Positions 17,749 to 26,812 of a DNA stretch of 42,857 nt are shown here, in pieces. The stretch is taken from the NCBI GenBank assembly GCA_030824575.1, contig JAVBXL010000067.1, positions 1 through 42,857 of the forward strand. The letters are read 5' to 3'. Each line of letters begins with the position of its first letter. Position 1 is the first letter of the stretch. Position numbers and translations under genes: made by a program. The notes below the pieces were generated by a model. That model saw only the letters and a program-made list of their open reading frames with translations. It ran no database searches and was not told where the DNA came from. The stretch comes from a bacterium (GTDB lineage: Bacteria; Pseudomonadota; Alphaproteobacteria; Sphingomonadales; Sphingomonadaceae).

Positions 17749-18579
17749 TCAGAGCGTGTAAGGCGGGCAGTCCAGGCCCGCCGGGCTCTTCGTGAATATC
17801 TCGCAGCCTGTTTCGGTGATGCCGATGCTATGTTCGAACTGCGCCGACAGCGTGCGGTCGCGCGTGACCGCGGTCCAGCCATCGTCCATCATCTTCACGC
17901 CGGGCTTGCCGATGTTGATCATCGGCTCGATCGTGAAGAACATGCCGGGACGCAGTTCAGGACCAGTGCCAGGGCGGCCGACATGGACGACTTCGGGGCT
18001 GTCATGGAACACCTGGCCCAGACCATGGCCGCAAAAATCGCGCACTACGCCATAGCGGTGCTTTTCGGCGTGCCGCTGGATCACATAGCCGATATCGCCC
18101 AGATGATTGCCGGGCTTAGCCTGCTCAATGCCCAGCATCAGGCATTCATAGGTGACTTCGACCAGCCGCCGCGCCTTGATCGCAGCGTCGCCGACGATGA
18201 ACATGCGGCTGGTGTCGCCATGCCAGCCATCGACCAGCGGGGTGACGTCGATATTCAGGATATCGCCGTCCTTGAGCCGATAGTCGCCCGGAATGCCATG
18301 GCAGATCACATTGTTGAGCGAGATGCAGCAGCTATGGGTATAGCCGCGATAACCCAGGGTCGCGGGCACGCCGCCACCGTCTAGCGACATGCGGCGGACG
18401 ATATCGTCCAGTTCGCCAGTGGTGACGCCGGGCACGACATGCGGCACGAGCGCGTCCAATATCTCTGCGGCGAGCCGCCCGGCCTTGCGCATGCCGGCGA
18501 AACCGGATTCGTCATACAGCTTGATTGCAGCGGAGCGGGAAATCGGCGCATCGGCCGTCATGGTTATATAGTCAGTCAT
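17749..18579 (-). CDS. map: Methionine aminopeptidase, type I
   Basis: Cytoplasmic metalloenzyme that removes the initiator methionine from nascent proteins. All five metal ligands of the pita-bread fold are present: Asp111 (NIDVT), Asp122 (HGDTSR), His185 (GHGLG), Glu218 (FTIEPM) and Glu249 (AQFEHS). At 276 aa it is a single-domain type Ia enzyme, slightly longer than E. coli (264). Extra N-terminal residues before SRSAAIKLYDE make the exact start uncertain (18579 or 18561). It is divergent from the CinA-like gene and followed by the glnBA control region. Confidence 0.96.
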   Translation of the reverse strand: MTDYITMTADAPISRSAAIKLYDESGFAGMRKAGRLAAEILDALVPHVVPGVTTGELDDIVRRMSLDGGGVPATLGYRGYTHSCCISLNNVICHGIPGDYRLKDGDILNIDVTPLVDGWHGDTSRMFIVGDAAIKARRLVEVTYECLMLGIEQAKPGNHLGDIGYVIQRHAEKHRYGVVRDFCGHGLGQVFHDSPEVVHVGRPGTGPELRPGMFFTIEPMINIGKPGVKMMDDGWTAVTRDRTLSAQFEHSIGITETGCEIFTKSPAGLDCPPYTL

Positions 18580-18659
18580 GCCCTATTTATAAGCGCAATA
18601 GCCGCATAATGCGAGAGGGCGACTAGGCAGGGCGTCCGGGGCAGGCTATGGGCTGGCGC

Positions 18660-19421
18660 ATGGCCGATCCGACCCGCATCTGGACCGCAGCGCTGATCGT
18701 GATCGGCGACGAAATCCTTTCTGGCCGCACCCAGGACAAAAATATCGCCCAAGTCGCGAGTTGGCTGGGCGTTCAGGGCATCCGCCTGCGCGAAGTGCGC
18801 GTGGTGCCCGATGTGCAGGACGCGATTGTCGAGGCGGTCAACACGCTGCGCGCCCGCAACGATTATCTGTTCACGACCGGCGGCATCGGCCCGACTCACG
18901 ACGACATTACGGTCGATGCGATCGCGGCGGCGCTGGGCGTAGAGGTGGAAATCCATGAAGGCGCGCGCGCTATCTTGTCGGGCTATTATGAGACGCGCGG
19001 CGGATTGACCGAAGCGCGACTGCGGATGGCACGGGTGCCGGCCGGCGCGGACCTGATCGAGAATCGTATGTCTGGTGCGCCCGGCATCCGCCATGGAAAC
19101 ATCTTCATCATGGCCGGCGTGCCCTATATCACCGCGGGTATGCTCGACTGCCTGACTGGCACGCTGGAAGGCGGTTTGCCGCTGCTGTCTGCGACGATCG
19201 GCTGCTGGGTGGCCGAAAGCGAAATCGCTGACCTGCTCGCCGCGACCGAACGCGCGCATGAAGATTGCCAGATTGGCAGCTATCCTTTTTTCCGCGAAGG
19301 CCGCACCGGCGCGAATTTCGTGATTCGCTCGACTAATGCAACTACGCTGGACGCCTGCACCGCCGATCTCAGCGCCGCACTGGAACGCGGCGGCTGGACC
19401 GTAACGGCGGGCGGAATCTAG
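18660..19421 (+). CDS. MoaB/CinA-N-type molybdopterin-binding domain protein
   Basis: 253-aa protein with the MoCF/competence-damage-inducible fold. Signature motifs are AALIVIGDEILSGRTQDKN at the start and LFTTGGIGPTHDDIT, with MAGVPYI further on. It resembles the N-terminal half of CinA and lacks the C-terminal nicotinamide-nucleotide amidase domain. Such stand-alone proteins are common and their substrate is uncertain, with molybdopterin or nucleotide pyrophosphatase activity suggested for relatives. ATG 18660 (MADPTRIW) is preferred to 18648 by analogy to the usual start; both are possible. It converges with the cytochrome c gene. Confidence 0.87.
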   Translation: MADPTRIWTAALIVIGDEILSGRTQDKNIAQVASWLGVQGIRLREVRVVPDVQDAIVEAVNTLRARNDYLFTTGGIGPTHDDITVDAIAAALGVEVEIHEGARAILSGYYETRGGLTEARLRMARVPAGADLIENRMSGAPGIRHGNIFIMAGVPYITAGMLDCLTGTLEGGLPLLSATIGCWVAESEIADLLAATERAHEDCQIGSYPFFREGRTGANFVIRSTNATTLDACTADLSAALERGGWTVTAGGI

Positions 19422-19428
19422 CCCTCGC

Positions 19429-19812
19429 TTACTTGGCTTCGGCTTTGAGATAGGCGATCAGGTTGGCGCGATCGACCGGGTTGGGGACGCCGGCAAAGGC
19501 CATGCGGTTGCCCGGCACCAGCCCGCTCGGCTTGGTCAGGAACGTGTCGATGCTCTTTGCGTCCCAGCGAATTTTCGCCTTTTGCATCGCGGGCGAATAG
19601 GTGAAGCCCGCCATAGTGCCCGACGTGCGACCAAATATCCCGGCGAGCGACGGACCCATCTTCTTCGGTCCGGCCTTGACGTCATGGCATAGCGCGCAGC
19701 GTGCGAACACCGTCTTCCCTTTGACCGGATCTCCCGCCTGCGCGAATGCAGGGGAACTGGCAGCGCAAAGGGCAGTCAGCACGAACAGTCTCGATACGGT
19801 CGCAAGCGGCAT
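19429..19812 (-). CDS. Periplasmic class I cytochrome c
   Basis: Small soluble electron carrier of 127 aa. An N-terminal signal peptide ends near AFAQA (about residue 26). The haem c site is Cys39-x-x-Cys42-His43 (RCALCHDV) and the likely distal ligand is Met104 (GNRMAF). The FGRTSGTMAGFTYSPAM segment is typical of the cytochrome c2 / c550-like group. It probably shuttles electrons between the bc1 complex and oxidases, but no respiratory partner adjoins it. It faces the decayed hydrolase region. Confidence 0.94.
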   Translation of the reverse strand: MPLATVSRLFVLTALCAASSPAFAQAGDPVKGKTVFARCALCHDVKAGPKKMGPSLAGIFGRTSGTMAGFTYSPAMQKAKIRWDAKSIDTFLTKPSGLVPGNRMAFAGVPNPVDRANLIAYLKAEAK

Positions 19813-19939
19813 GAAGAGTTTCCCTTGAAAGATGACACGGCGGGGCTTTGGCCTTTCTGCCGCTCATGCGCCTTTATGGCTTTCTGTCTGAATGGGAGTT
19901 TAAGCGTATGGACGTCAACACGCGCCGCTTATAATCTGG

Positions 19940-19996
19940 CGCGCCGTTCGCCGGTGATATGCCGTCCCGGCCAACTTACTCCGGTGAAACGGCGCG
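19940..19996. repeat. Interrupted inverted repeat in the cytochrome c / pseudogene gap
   Basis: CGCGCCGTTCGCCGG (19940-19954) and CCGGTGAAACGGCGCG (19981-19996) are inverted copies with a 1-base length difference in the middle. It lies in the 215-bp stretch 19813-20027, which otherwise holds nothing I can assign. It may be a weak repeat or cruciform; no function is claimed. Confidence 0.35.
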
Positions 19997-20030
19997 TCCC
20001 GGACACTATTGGGCATCGTCTCGTAAAATG

Positions 20031-20755
20031 ATGGGACATTTCATTGTTATGACCGATCATGAAGGTCGCGTCTCGATCATCGTGGGTCGCGAGCATCTAA
20101 CGGGACGATCCTTACGCCTGCGCGCCTGACACCCGGCGTGCTCTTCATCCATGGCTGGGGCGGGTCGCAGGAGCAGGATATGGCACGGGCAGAGGAGGTC
20201 GCGCAACTGGGCTGCATTCTGCTTCACCTTCGACCTGCGCTGCCATGCCAGGCACTAGCAGGAGCGTAACAGCGTAACCCGCGCCGATGGCTTGGCCGAC
20301 GTCATCGCCGCCAATGATTTCTTGGTTGCGCAGGAGCAGGTCGATCCATCCGCGATCGCCGTTGTCGGCACCAGCTATGGCGGCTATATTGCGACGCTGC
20401 TGACCGCGGAACGGACGGTCAACTGGCTAGCCCTGCGCGTGCCCGCCCTTTATCCCGACAGTCATTGGGACGTGCCCAAGGCGCTGATCAGCCGTGACGG
20501 GATCAATCAATATCGCCGTCACTTTCGCACGTTCATCAGGACCGCACGTTTGCCGCCTGCGAGCAGTTCGGTGGCGACGTCCTGATCGTAGAATCGGAGC
20601 ATGACGATTATGTGCCGCACGTCGCGATCACATCCTTCATCTCCGCGTTTCAACGCAGCAATTCGCTGAGTCACCGGATCATGAAACGCCCCGACCATGC
20701 CTTGCGTAACGAAAGCTGCCGCCGCAGCTTATCGACGGGACCCAGCGGCGCCTGA
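20031..20755 (+). pseudogene. Decayed alpha/beta-hydrolase gene (at least three frameshifts and one stop)
   Basis: Translating piecewise restores one continuous alpha/beta-hydrolase. From ATG 20031 it reads ...IIVGREHLTG, then shifts frame near 20100 to TILTPARLTPGVLFIHGWGG, and shifts again near 20220 to TFDLRCHARH. A TAG stop at 20256-20258 follows, then QERNSVTRADGLADVI and the nucleophile elbow GTSYGG. A third shift near 20540 leads to CEQFGGDVLIVESEHDDYVP and ends at TGA 20753-20755. The catalytic Ser motif, the acid region and the oxyanion HGWGG are all still readable, so decay looks recent. Four separate lesions make a single sequencing error an unlikely explanation. Family: dienelactone hydrolase / prolyl-oligopeptidase-like; the original substrate is unknown. 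Confidence 0.85.
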
Positions 20756-20785
20756 CAATCTATGTTGCGGTCGATCGAAGGAATA

Positions 20786-20861
<76 letters not shown>

Positions 20862-20942
20862 ATTCCGGTGCGGCAGACGCTCCGGTGTGGGCGGGCTGTT
20901 AGCAGCCGGCTGGATGTTTGCAAACCATAAATCGCCCATATG

Positions 20943-20957
20943 CCGGAAATTTTCCGG
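20943..20957. repeat. Short palindrome just downstream of rodA
   Basis: CCGGAAA-T-TTTCCGG is a perfect 7-bp dyad 11 bp past the rodA stop. No T-run follows, so termination is doubtful; it may still act as a 3' mRNA hairpin. Confidence 0.35.
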
Positions 20958-20967
20958 TTGAAGCGCC

Positions 20968-22080
20968 CTAAGCCCAGTTTCCCGTCCCCGTGCGACGCTT
21001 GCCCGCGCGGTCGATGGCCATGATGATGCCAACGCACAGCATTACCGTCAGCATCGAAGAACCGCCATAGGACATGAAGGGCAGGGGTATGCCGACCACC
21101 GGGGCCAGCCCCATCACCATCATCAGGTTGATTGCGACGTAGAAAAAGATGGTGGTGGTGAGCCCAGCCGCGGCGAGCCGCGCAAACTTGTCCTGCGTGC
21201 GCATCGCCACCCGGATGCCCCAACGGAACAGCAGCATGAAGGCGAGGATCAGCAGCGCGCCGCCGAGCAATCCCCATTCTTCCGCCATGGTGGCGAAGAC
21301 GAAGTCGGTATGGCCTTCGGGCAGATAGTCGAGATGGCTCTGCGTGCCTTGCAGGAACCCCTTGCCCCAGAAGCCGCCCGATCCGATCGCGATCTTCGAC
21401 TGGCTGATGTGATAGCCCGCGCCCAGCGGATCGCTTTCCGGGTCCATGAAGATGAGCACGCGGTTCTGCTGATATTCGTGCAGGAAGCTGAAGGCGATCG
21501 GAATCGCCGCCGCGCCGACGAGGCCGGTGCCGATGAACAGTCGCAACGGCAGGCCAGCCAGGAACATCACGGTCACCCCACCAGCTGCGATCATCGTCGC
21601 GGTGCCGAGGTCAGGCTGCACCAATACGAGCATGAACGGCATGCCGATCAGCGTCAGCGCAGGCCAGACCGCGTTCCAGCGCCGGATTTCGCCTACCGGC
21701 AGCATCGCGTAGAAACGCGCCACCGTCAGGACTATGATCGGCTTCATGAATTCGGACGGCTGGAGCTGCATGAAGCCCAGATTGATCCAGCGCTGGCTGC
21801 CCCCCGCAACGCCGCCGATCAGTTCCACCAGAAACAGCGCCGCCAGAACCGCGCCATAGGCAGGGAAGGCGAAGCGGGCGAAGACCTCCACCGGAATGCG
21901 GCTGAGCGTCAGCGCCATGGCGGAAAAGATGCAGAAGCGGACCGCTTGGTTCACCGCCCAAGGGAAGATGTGGCCGCTGGCCGCGCTGTAGAGGACGATC
22001 GTGCCGAAACCGGCGATCGCCAGCAATAGGGCCAAGACACGCCAGGGAAATTCGGTCAGCGGCTGCGGAATGATGCTCAT
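20968..22080 (-). CDS. rodA: Rod shape-determining protein RodA (SEDS glycosyltransferase)
   Basis: Polytopic SEDS-family peptidoglycan polymerase that works with PBP2 in the elongasome. The 370-aa protein has about ten hydrophobic helices. Conserved blocks are GSQRWINLGFMQLQPSE near residue 90-106 and GFWGKGFLQGTQSHLDYLPE, with the late PLPFMSYGGSSML, the diagnostic RodA/FtsW sequence. Its start overlaps the mrdA stop by a few bases, as usual for mrdAB. It is the last gene of the mreBCD-mrdA-rodA operon. RodA rather than FtsW is supported by that linkage. Confidence 0.95.
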   Translation of the reverse strand: MSIIPQPLTEFPWRVLALLLAIAGFGTIVLYSAASGHIFPWAVNQAVRFCIFSAMALTLSRIPVEVFARFAFPAYGAVLAALFLVELIGGVAGGSQRWINLGFMQLQPSEFMKPIIVLTVARFYAMLPVGEIRRWNAVWPALTLIGMPFMLVLVQPDLGTATMIAAGGVTVMFLAGLPLRLFIGTGLVGAAAIPIAFSFLHEYQQNRVLIFMDPESDPLGAGYHISQSKIAIGSGGFWGKGFLQGTQSHLDYLPEGHTDFVFATMAEEWGLLGGALLILAFMLLFRWGIRVAMRTQDKFARLAAAGLTTTIFFYVAINLMMVMGLAPVVGIPLPFMSYGGSSMLTVMLCVGIIMAIDRAGKRRTGTGNWA

Positions 22081-24152
22081 GGCGCGGCAGTCACATTGGC
22101 GCCGGGCGGGGGCGGAACATCATCGTCGCTTTCATCACGCGCGGGCGGCGGGGCCGGGGAGGGCGTTGCTGCATTGCTGGCATTGTCCGCAACATTGTCC
22201 GAAGGTGGCGGAACCTCGCCCTTCTCGATCGCCTTGGCCAGGCGGAAGGCGGCCATTTCGCGCGCCTGTCGCTGCGCGGGCGTGCCGCCCCAACCCTTTT
22301 CCAGCGTTTCCAGCTTCTCCATCGCCTTGGCCGGGTCGAACAGATAGGACAAGGTATCGCTGGCGATCATTGGTGCATCCTCGTTGCGGATCATATGCCC
22401 GCCATGCTCGATGATGCAGGCGATCGCATAACGCGGATTGTCGAACGGCGCAAAGCCCTGAAACAGTGCATGGTCCCGCAGCTTGAACGCCAGCGAACTG
22501 TTGCCGCGCACGCCGCCGGCGCGCTCCGCCATGGTGATGCGCCGGACCTGGGCGGTGCCGGTCTTGCCCGCGATCATGACGCCGGGGATCGAACTGCGCG
22601 CCGCGCCGCCCGTGCCGCCGCCATTGACCACCGCGTTCATGGCGTCGCGGATAACGACCAGATGCTCTTCGGTCGCGCCGACCGTCGCGGGTTCGGGCCG
22701 CCTGGCGTTATGAATGAAATTGGGCATCAATTGCTTGCCGGTTGCCAGGCGCGCCGCCATCACCGCCATTTGCAGCGGGTTGATCAGCATATAGCCTTGG
22801 CCGATCGTGGCGTTCACCGTGTCGTAAACCTGCCATTTCTGGTCATATTTCTTTTCCTTCCATGCCGGGTCGGGGACGGTCCCGTAACTTTGGCTGGGGA
22901 AGGGCAGGTCGAATTTCTGGCCCATGCCGACACGGCGGGCCATGCTGGCGATCCGGTCCATGCCGATGCGCTGCGCCATCTGGTAGAAATAGATGTCGCA
23001 ACTCTGGGCGATCGCGCCCCGCATGTTGAGCGACCCGTGGCCGCGCCGCTTGTGGCAGTGGAACAGGGTATTGCCGACCCGGATCGCGCCGCCGCAACTG
23101 ACCGTCTCCTGCGGGCCGATGCCGGCCTCCAGCAGCGCCAATGCGACCATCGGCTTGACCGTCGAGCCGGGCGGATAAAGGCCCTGGAGCGTCTTGTTGC
23201 GCAGCGGGACATGATCGTCCTTCGACAGCATTTCATATTCCAGATGGCTGATGCCGTCGGAAAAGCTGTTCGGGTCGAAGCTGGGCATCGACGCGAGGGC
23301 GAGAACATCGCCGTTCTGGCAGTCAATCACCACGACCGACCCGCTTTGCGTAGCAAGGCGGCGGCCGGCATATTCCTGAAGCCCTGCGTCGATCGTCAGC
23401 TTGATCGAGTTGCCCGGTGTGTCCTGGCGCGTCGTCAATTCCCGCACGATCTTGCCGCGCGCCGTCACTTCGACGCGCTTGGCCCCTGCCTTGCCCGTCA
23501 GATGCCGGTCGAACGCCTTCTCCAGCCCGTCCTTGCCCAGCTTGAAACCGGGCGTGATCAGCAGTGGATCTTTGTTCGCCTTATAATCTTCTGCCGTCGC
23601 CGCGCCGACATAGCCAAGCAGATGGCCCACCGTGGCACCGGCGGGATAATGTCGGGAAAAGCCCTGGCTGGGCGCCACACCCGGCAGGTCGGGCAGGCGC
23701 ACGCTGATGGCGGCATATTGGTCGTAGGTCAGCTTGTCGGCGACCTGCACCGGCTGAAAACCGGCGGATTTTTCCAGGTCGTCGCGGATGCGATCGACAT
23801 CGTCCGGTTGCAGATTAAGCAACTGCGCCAGATGCCGGATGGTCGCGTCGGCATCCACGATACGCTGCGGGATCAAGTCGACGCGAAAATCGGTACGGTT
23901 ATTGGCCAGCGGCCGGCCATTGCGATCTACGATCCAGCCCCGGCGCGGCGGAATCAGCGTCAGGTTGACGCGATTGCTTTCGGACAGAAGGCTGTATCTT
24001 TCATTCTCCGCCACGCTGATCCACGCCATCCGCCCGATGAGCACGGCGCCGATCGCGCCTTGCAGACCGCCCACCACCATGGCGCGCCGGGTGAAAGTGA
24101 AGGATTGGGCCGCTTCTGTGATGATCTTGCGCTTGGGGGTGAGGAATTTCAT
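22077..24152 (-). CDS. mrdA: Penicillin-binding protein 2 (elongation transpeptidase)
   Basis: Class B PBP that cross-links peptidoglycan during lateral wall growth. One N-terminal transmembrane helix (about 20-45) is followed by the pedestal domain and the transpeptidase domain. The active site motifs are Ser330-x-x-Lys333 (GSTVKPM), Ser384-Cys-Asp (AQSCDIYFYQ) and Lys530-Thr-Gly (KTGTAQ). ATG 24152 (MKFLTPKRK) gives 691 aa; the 24185 start would add residues overlapping mreD. A Pro/Ala-rich C-terminal tail is low complexity. It overlaps rodA and mreD by 4 bp each, so all are coupled. Confidence 0.95.
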   Translation of the reverse strand: MKFLTPKRKIITEAAQSFTFTRRAMVVGGLQGAIGAVLIGRMAWISVAENERYSLLSESNRVNLTLIPPRRGWIVDRNGRPLANNRTDFRVDLIPQRIVDADATIRHLAQLLNLQPDDVDRIRDDLEKSAGFQPVQVADKLTYDQYAAISVRLPDLPGVAPSQGFSRHYPAGATVGHLLGYVGAATAEDYKANKDPLLITPGFKLGKDGLEKAFDRHLTGKAGAKRVEVTARGKIVRELTTRQDTPGNSIKLTIDAGLQEYAGRRLATQSGSVVVIDCQNGDVLALASMPSFDPNSFSDGISHLEYEMLSKDDHVPLRNKTLQGLYPPGSTVKPMVALALLEAGIGPQETVSCGGAIRVGNTLFHCHKRRGHGSLNMRGAIAQSCDIYFYQMAQRIGMDRIASMARRVGMGQKFDLPFPSQSYGTVPDPAWKEKKYDQKWQVYDTVNATIGQGYMLINPLQMAVMAARLATGKQLMPNFIHNARRPEPATVGATEEHLVVIRDAMNAVVNGGGTGGAARSSIPGVMIAGKTGTAQVRRITMAERAGGVRGNSSLAFKLRDHALFQGFAPFDNPRYAIACIIEHGGHMIRNEDAPMIASDTLSYLFDPAKAMEKLETLEKGWGGTPAQRQAREMAAFRLAKAIEKGEVPPPSDNVADNASNAATPSPAPPPARDESDDDVPPPPGANVTAAP

Positions 24153-24676
24153 GCCATCACACGCCAGCGGTCGATCCGCGCACATTGCCGGACGACGAAG
24201 GGAAAAAGCAATATCGTCCAGACCATCTGTGGGGCGACCAGCAAGAAGCGCACATTACCTCCACCGGTGATCCTTGCGAAGAACAAGCCACCGGCAATGC
24301 AGAAGATAATGGCGAGCGCCGCGATTAGCCAGTCCTGACGATAGCTGCGCCAGACCATGCGATGCTCGATCATGTCGATGCCGATCAACGCCACGGTCCA
24401 CAGGAACATCGCCGACCCGATGGGCTGTCCGCTCATCATGTCGTCGAACAGGCCAAGCGGCAGGCCGATCCAAGTGCGCCAAAGGTCGAGCCGCAGCAAC
24501 CGCCAGGACAGCAGCAGCAGCAGCCCGAAGGGCGGCATGACAGGGGATTGCGCGATGACCGGCAACGCCGTCAGGCACGACCCCAGCATAACGGTAATCA
24601 CCGGCGTGCCGGCCAGGCGAAAACGCGACGGATGCCGACCCAGCCGTGGCACATGGTACAGATGCGGGTCGATCAT
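24149..24676 (-). CDS. mreD: Rod shape-determining protein MreD
   Basis: Small hydrophobic inner-membrane protein (175 aa, about five transmembrane helices) that links MreC, MreB and the PBP2/RodA complex. Sequence conservation in MreD is low; identification rests on PPFGLLLLLSWRLLR, the GLPLGLFDDMMSGQPIGS segment and its position between mreC and mrdA. It overlaps both neighbours by 4 bp (ATGA-type), implying translational coupling. Confidence 0.93.
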   Translation of the reverse strand: MIDPHLYHVPRLGRHPSRFRLAGTPVITVMLGSCLTALPVIAQSPVMPPFGLLLLLSWRLLRLDLWRTWIGLPLGLFDDMMSGQPIGSAMFLWTVALIGIDMIEHRMVWRSYRQDWLIAALAIIFCIAGGLFFARITGGGNVRFLLVAPQMVWTILLFPFVVRQCARIDRWRVMA

Positions 24677-25587
24677 GGCGTGGCGGCGTTGTCGGCCGCG
24701 CCCTCTTCGGACACCGGTGGCGCAGCGGGACCGGGCCGGGTGACGGCTTGTTCGAAAGCGCGTTCGACCACGACGGCATCGACCCTGGCGGGGTTCGCGA
24801 GCGGGACGGCATAGGCGATCTCGCCCTGCGCGCGGACAACGACCGCGACAGGTATATTGGGTTGATAGACGCCGCCGATGCCCGACGTCACCAGCAGGTC
24901 GCCGGGCCTGAACGGGTTGCGTCCAGCCGTCAGCGCGCGGATTTCCACCGACCCATCGCCAAGGCCCGTGGAGATGGCCGGGATATTGTCGTTCGCGCGG
25001 CGCACCGGCACGATATTGGCGGTATCGGTCAGCAGCAGCACGTCCGAACTGTTGGGCGTGACGATGTGGATGCGGCCGATCAAGCCCTCCGGCGCCCGCA
25101 CCGGCATGCCGGGGCGCACGCCTTGCCAGCGTCCGGCATTGAGACGCGCGAAGCGTCGCGCGCTGCTTGCGGAGGAGGCTATCAGGCGCGCCGTCAAAAC
25201 CTGGCTGGCGTCAGCATCTACCAGCTTGAGCAGCTTTTTCAGGCGCAGATTTTCCTGGGCGACACCCTTGGCTTCGATGATGCGGTTACGGTCTGCCTCC
25301 ACCTGTCGGCGCAGCGCGACATTCTGCGTCCCGGCACGCCAATAGGCGGCCAGAATCTCGTCCACCGAACTCACTCCGCTCACCATGCCCTTGAGCGCCA
25401 TGGAGACGGGGCGACCGATCTCTGCCGTCGCAATGCGGATCGCAGAGAAACCGGTGGGATCGAAGATCGCGACCACGACCAGCAACAGGCCTATGGCTGC
25501 ACCGGTAACCGCCACGACATAGCTGGCGAACAGGCTATATTGCGCCTTCCGGTTGATACCGGGGCGTCGGCTGGGTGGCCGCGCCAT
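24673..25587 (-). CDS. mreC: Rod shape-determining protein MreC
   Basis: Bitopic membrane protein whose periplasmic part activates PBP2/RodA. A basic N-terminus (MARPPSRRPG...) and one transmembrane helix (about 17-42) precede a coiled-coil (about 75-120) and the beta-domain with GVRPGMPVRAPEGLIGRI and LVTSGIGGVYQPNIPV. The C-terminus is a Pro/Ala-rich disordered tail. At 304 aa it is of normal size. It lies 17 bp downstream of mreB. Confidence 0.95.
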   Translation of the reverse strand: MARPPSRRPGINRKAQYSLFASYVVAVTGAAIGLLLVVVAIFDPTGFSAIRIATAEIGRPVSMALKGMVSGVSSVDEILAAYWRAGTQNVALRRQVEADRNRIIEAKGVAQENLRLKKLLKLVDADASQVLTARLIASSASSARRFARLNAGRWQGVRPGMPVRAPEGLIGRIHIVTPNSSDVLLLTDTANIVPVRRANDNIPAISTGLGDGSVEIRALTAGRNPFRPGDLLVTSGIGGVYQPNIPVAVVVRAQGEIAYAVPLANPARVDAVVVERAFEQAVTRPGPAAPPVSEEGAADNAATP

Positions 25588-25604
25588 TTAATCGTCCTTC
25601 TCGA

Positions 25605-26654
<1,050 letters not shown>

Positions 26655-26812
26655 TTATCCTGTATCGCCGCCGTCCCCGCGACGCGACATGGGGACCGGT
26701 CGGAAAGCTGTTCTGCTTCTGCCGTTCGCCGCTTCTTTCTTGCGCCTCGCAGTGCAAAAAATATGAGGTTCGCGGCTCGCGGAAAGCGCTCGATTGGGCT
26801 AGTCCCTAATCA

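Noticed and set aside
20292..20585. 97-aa open frame taken as an intact small gene
   Set aside because: Its ends are set by frameshifts; adjacent frames continue the same hydrolase, so it is a fragment of the pseudogene.
22395..24338. 647-aa open frame opposite mrdA and mreD
   Set aside because: Antisense shadow of PBP2, whose active-site motifs fix the true frame.
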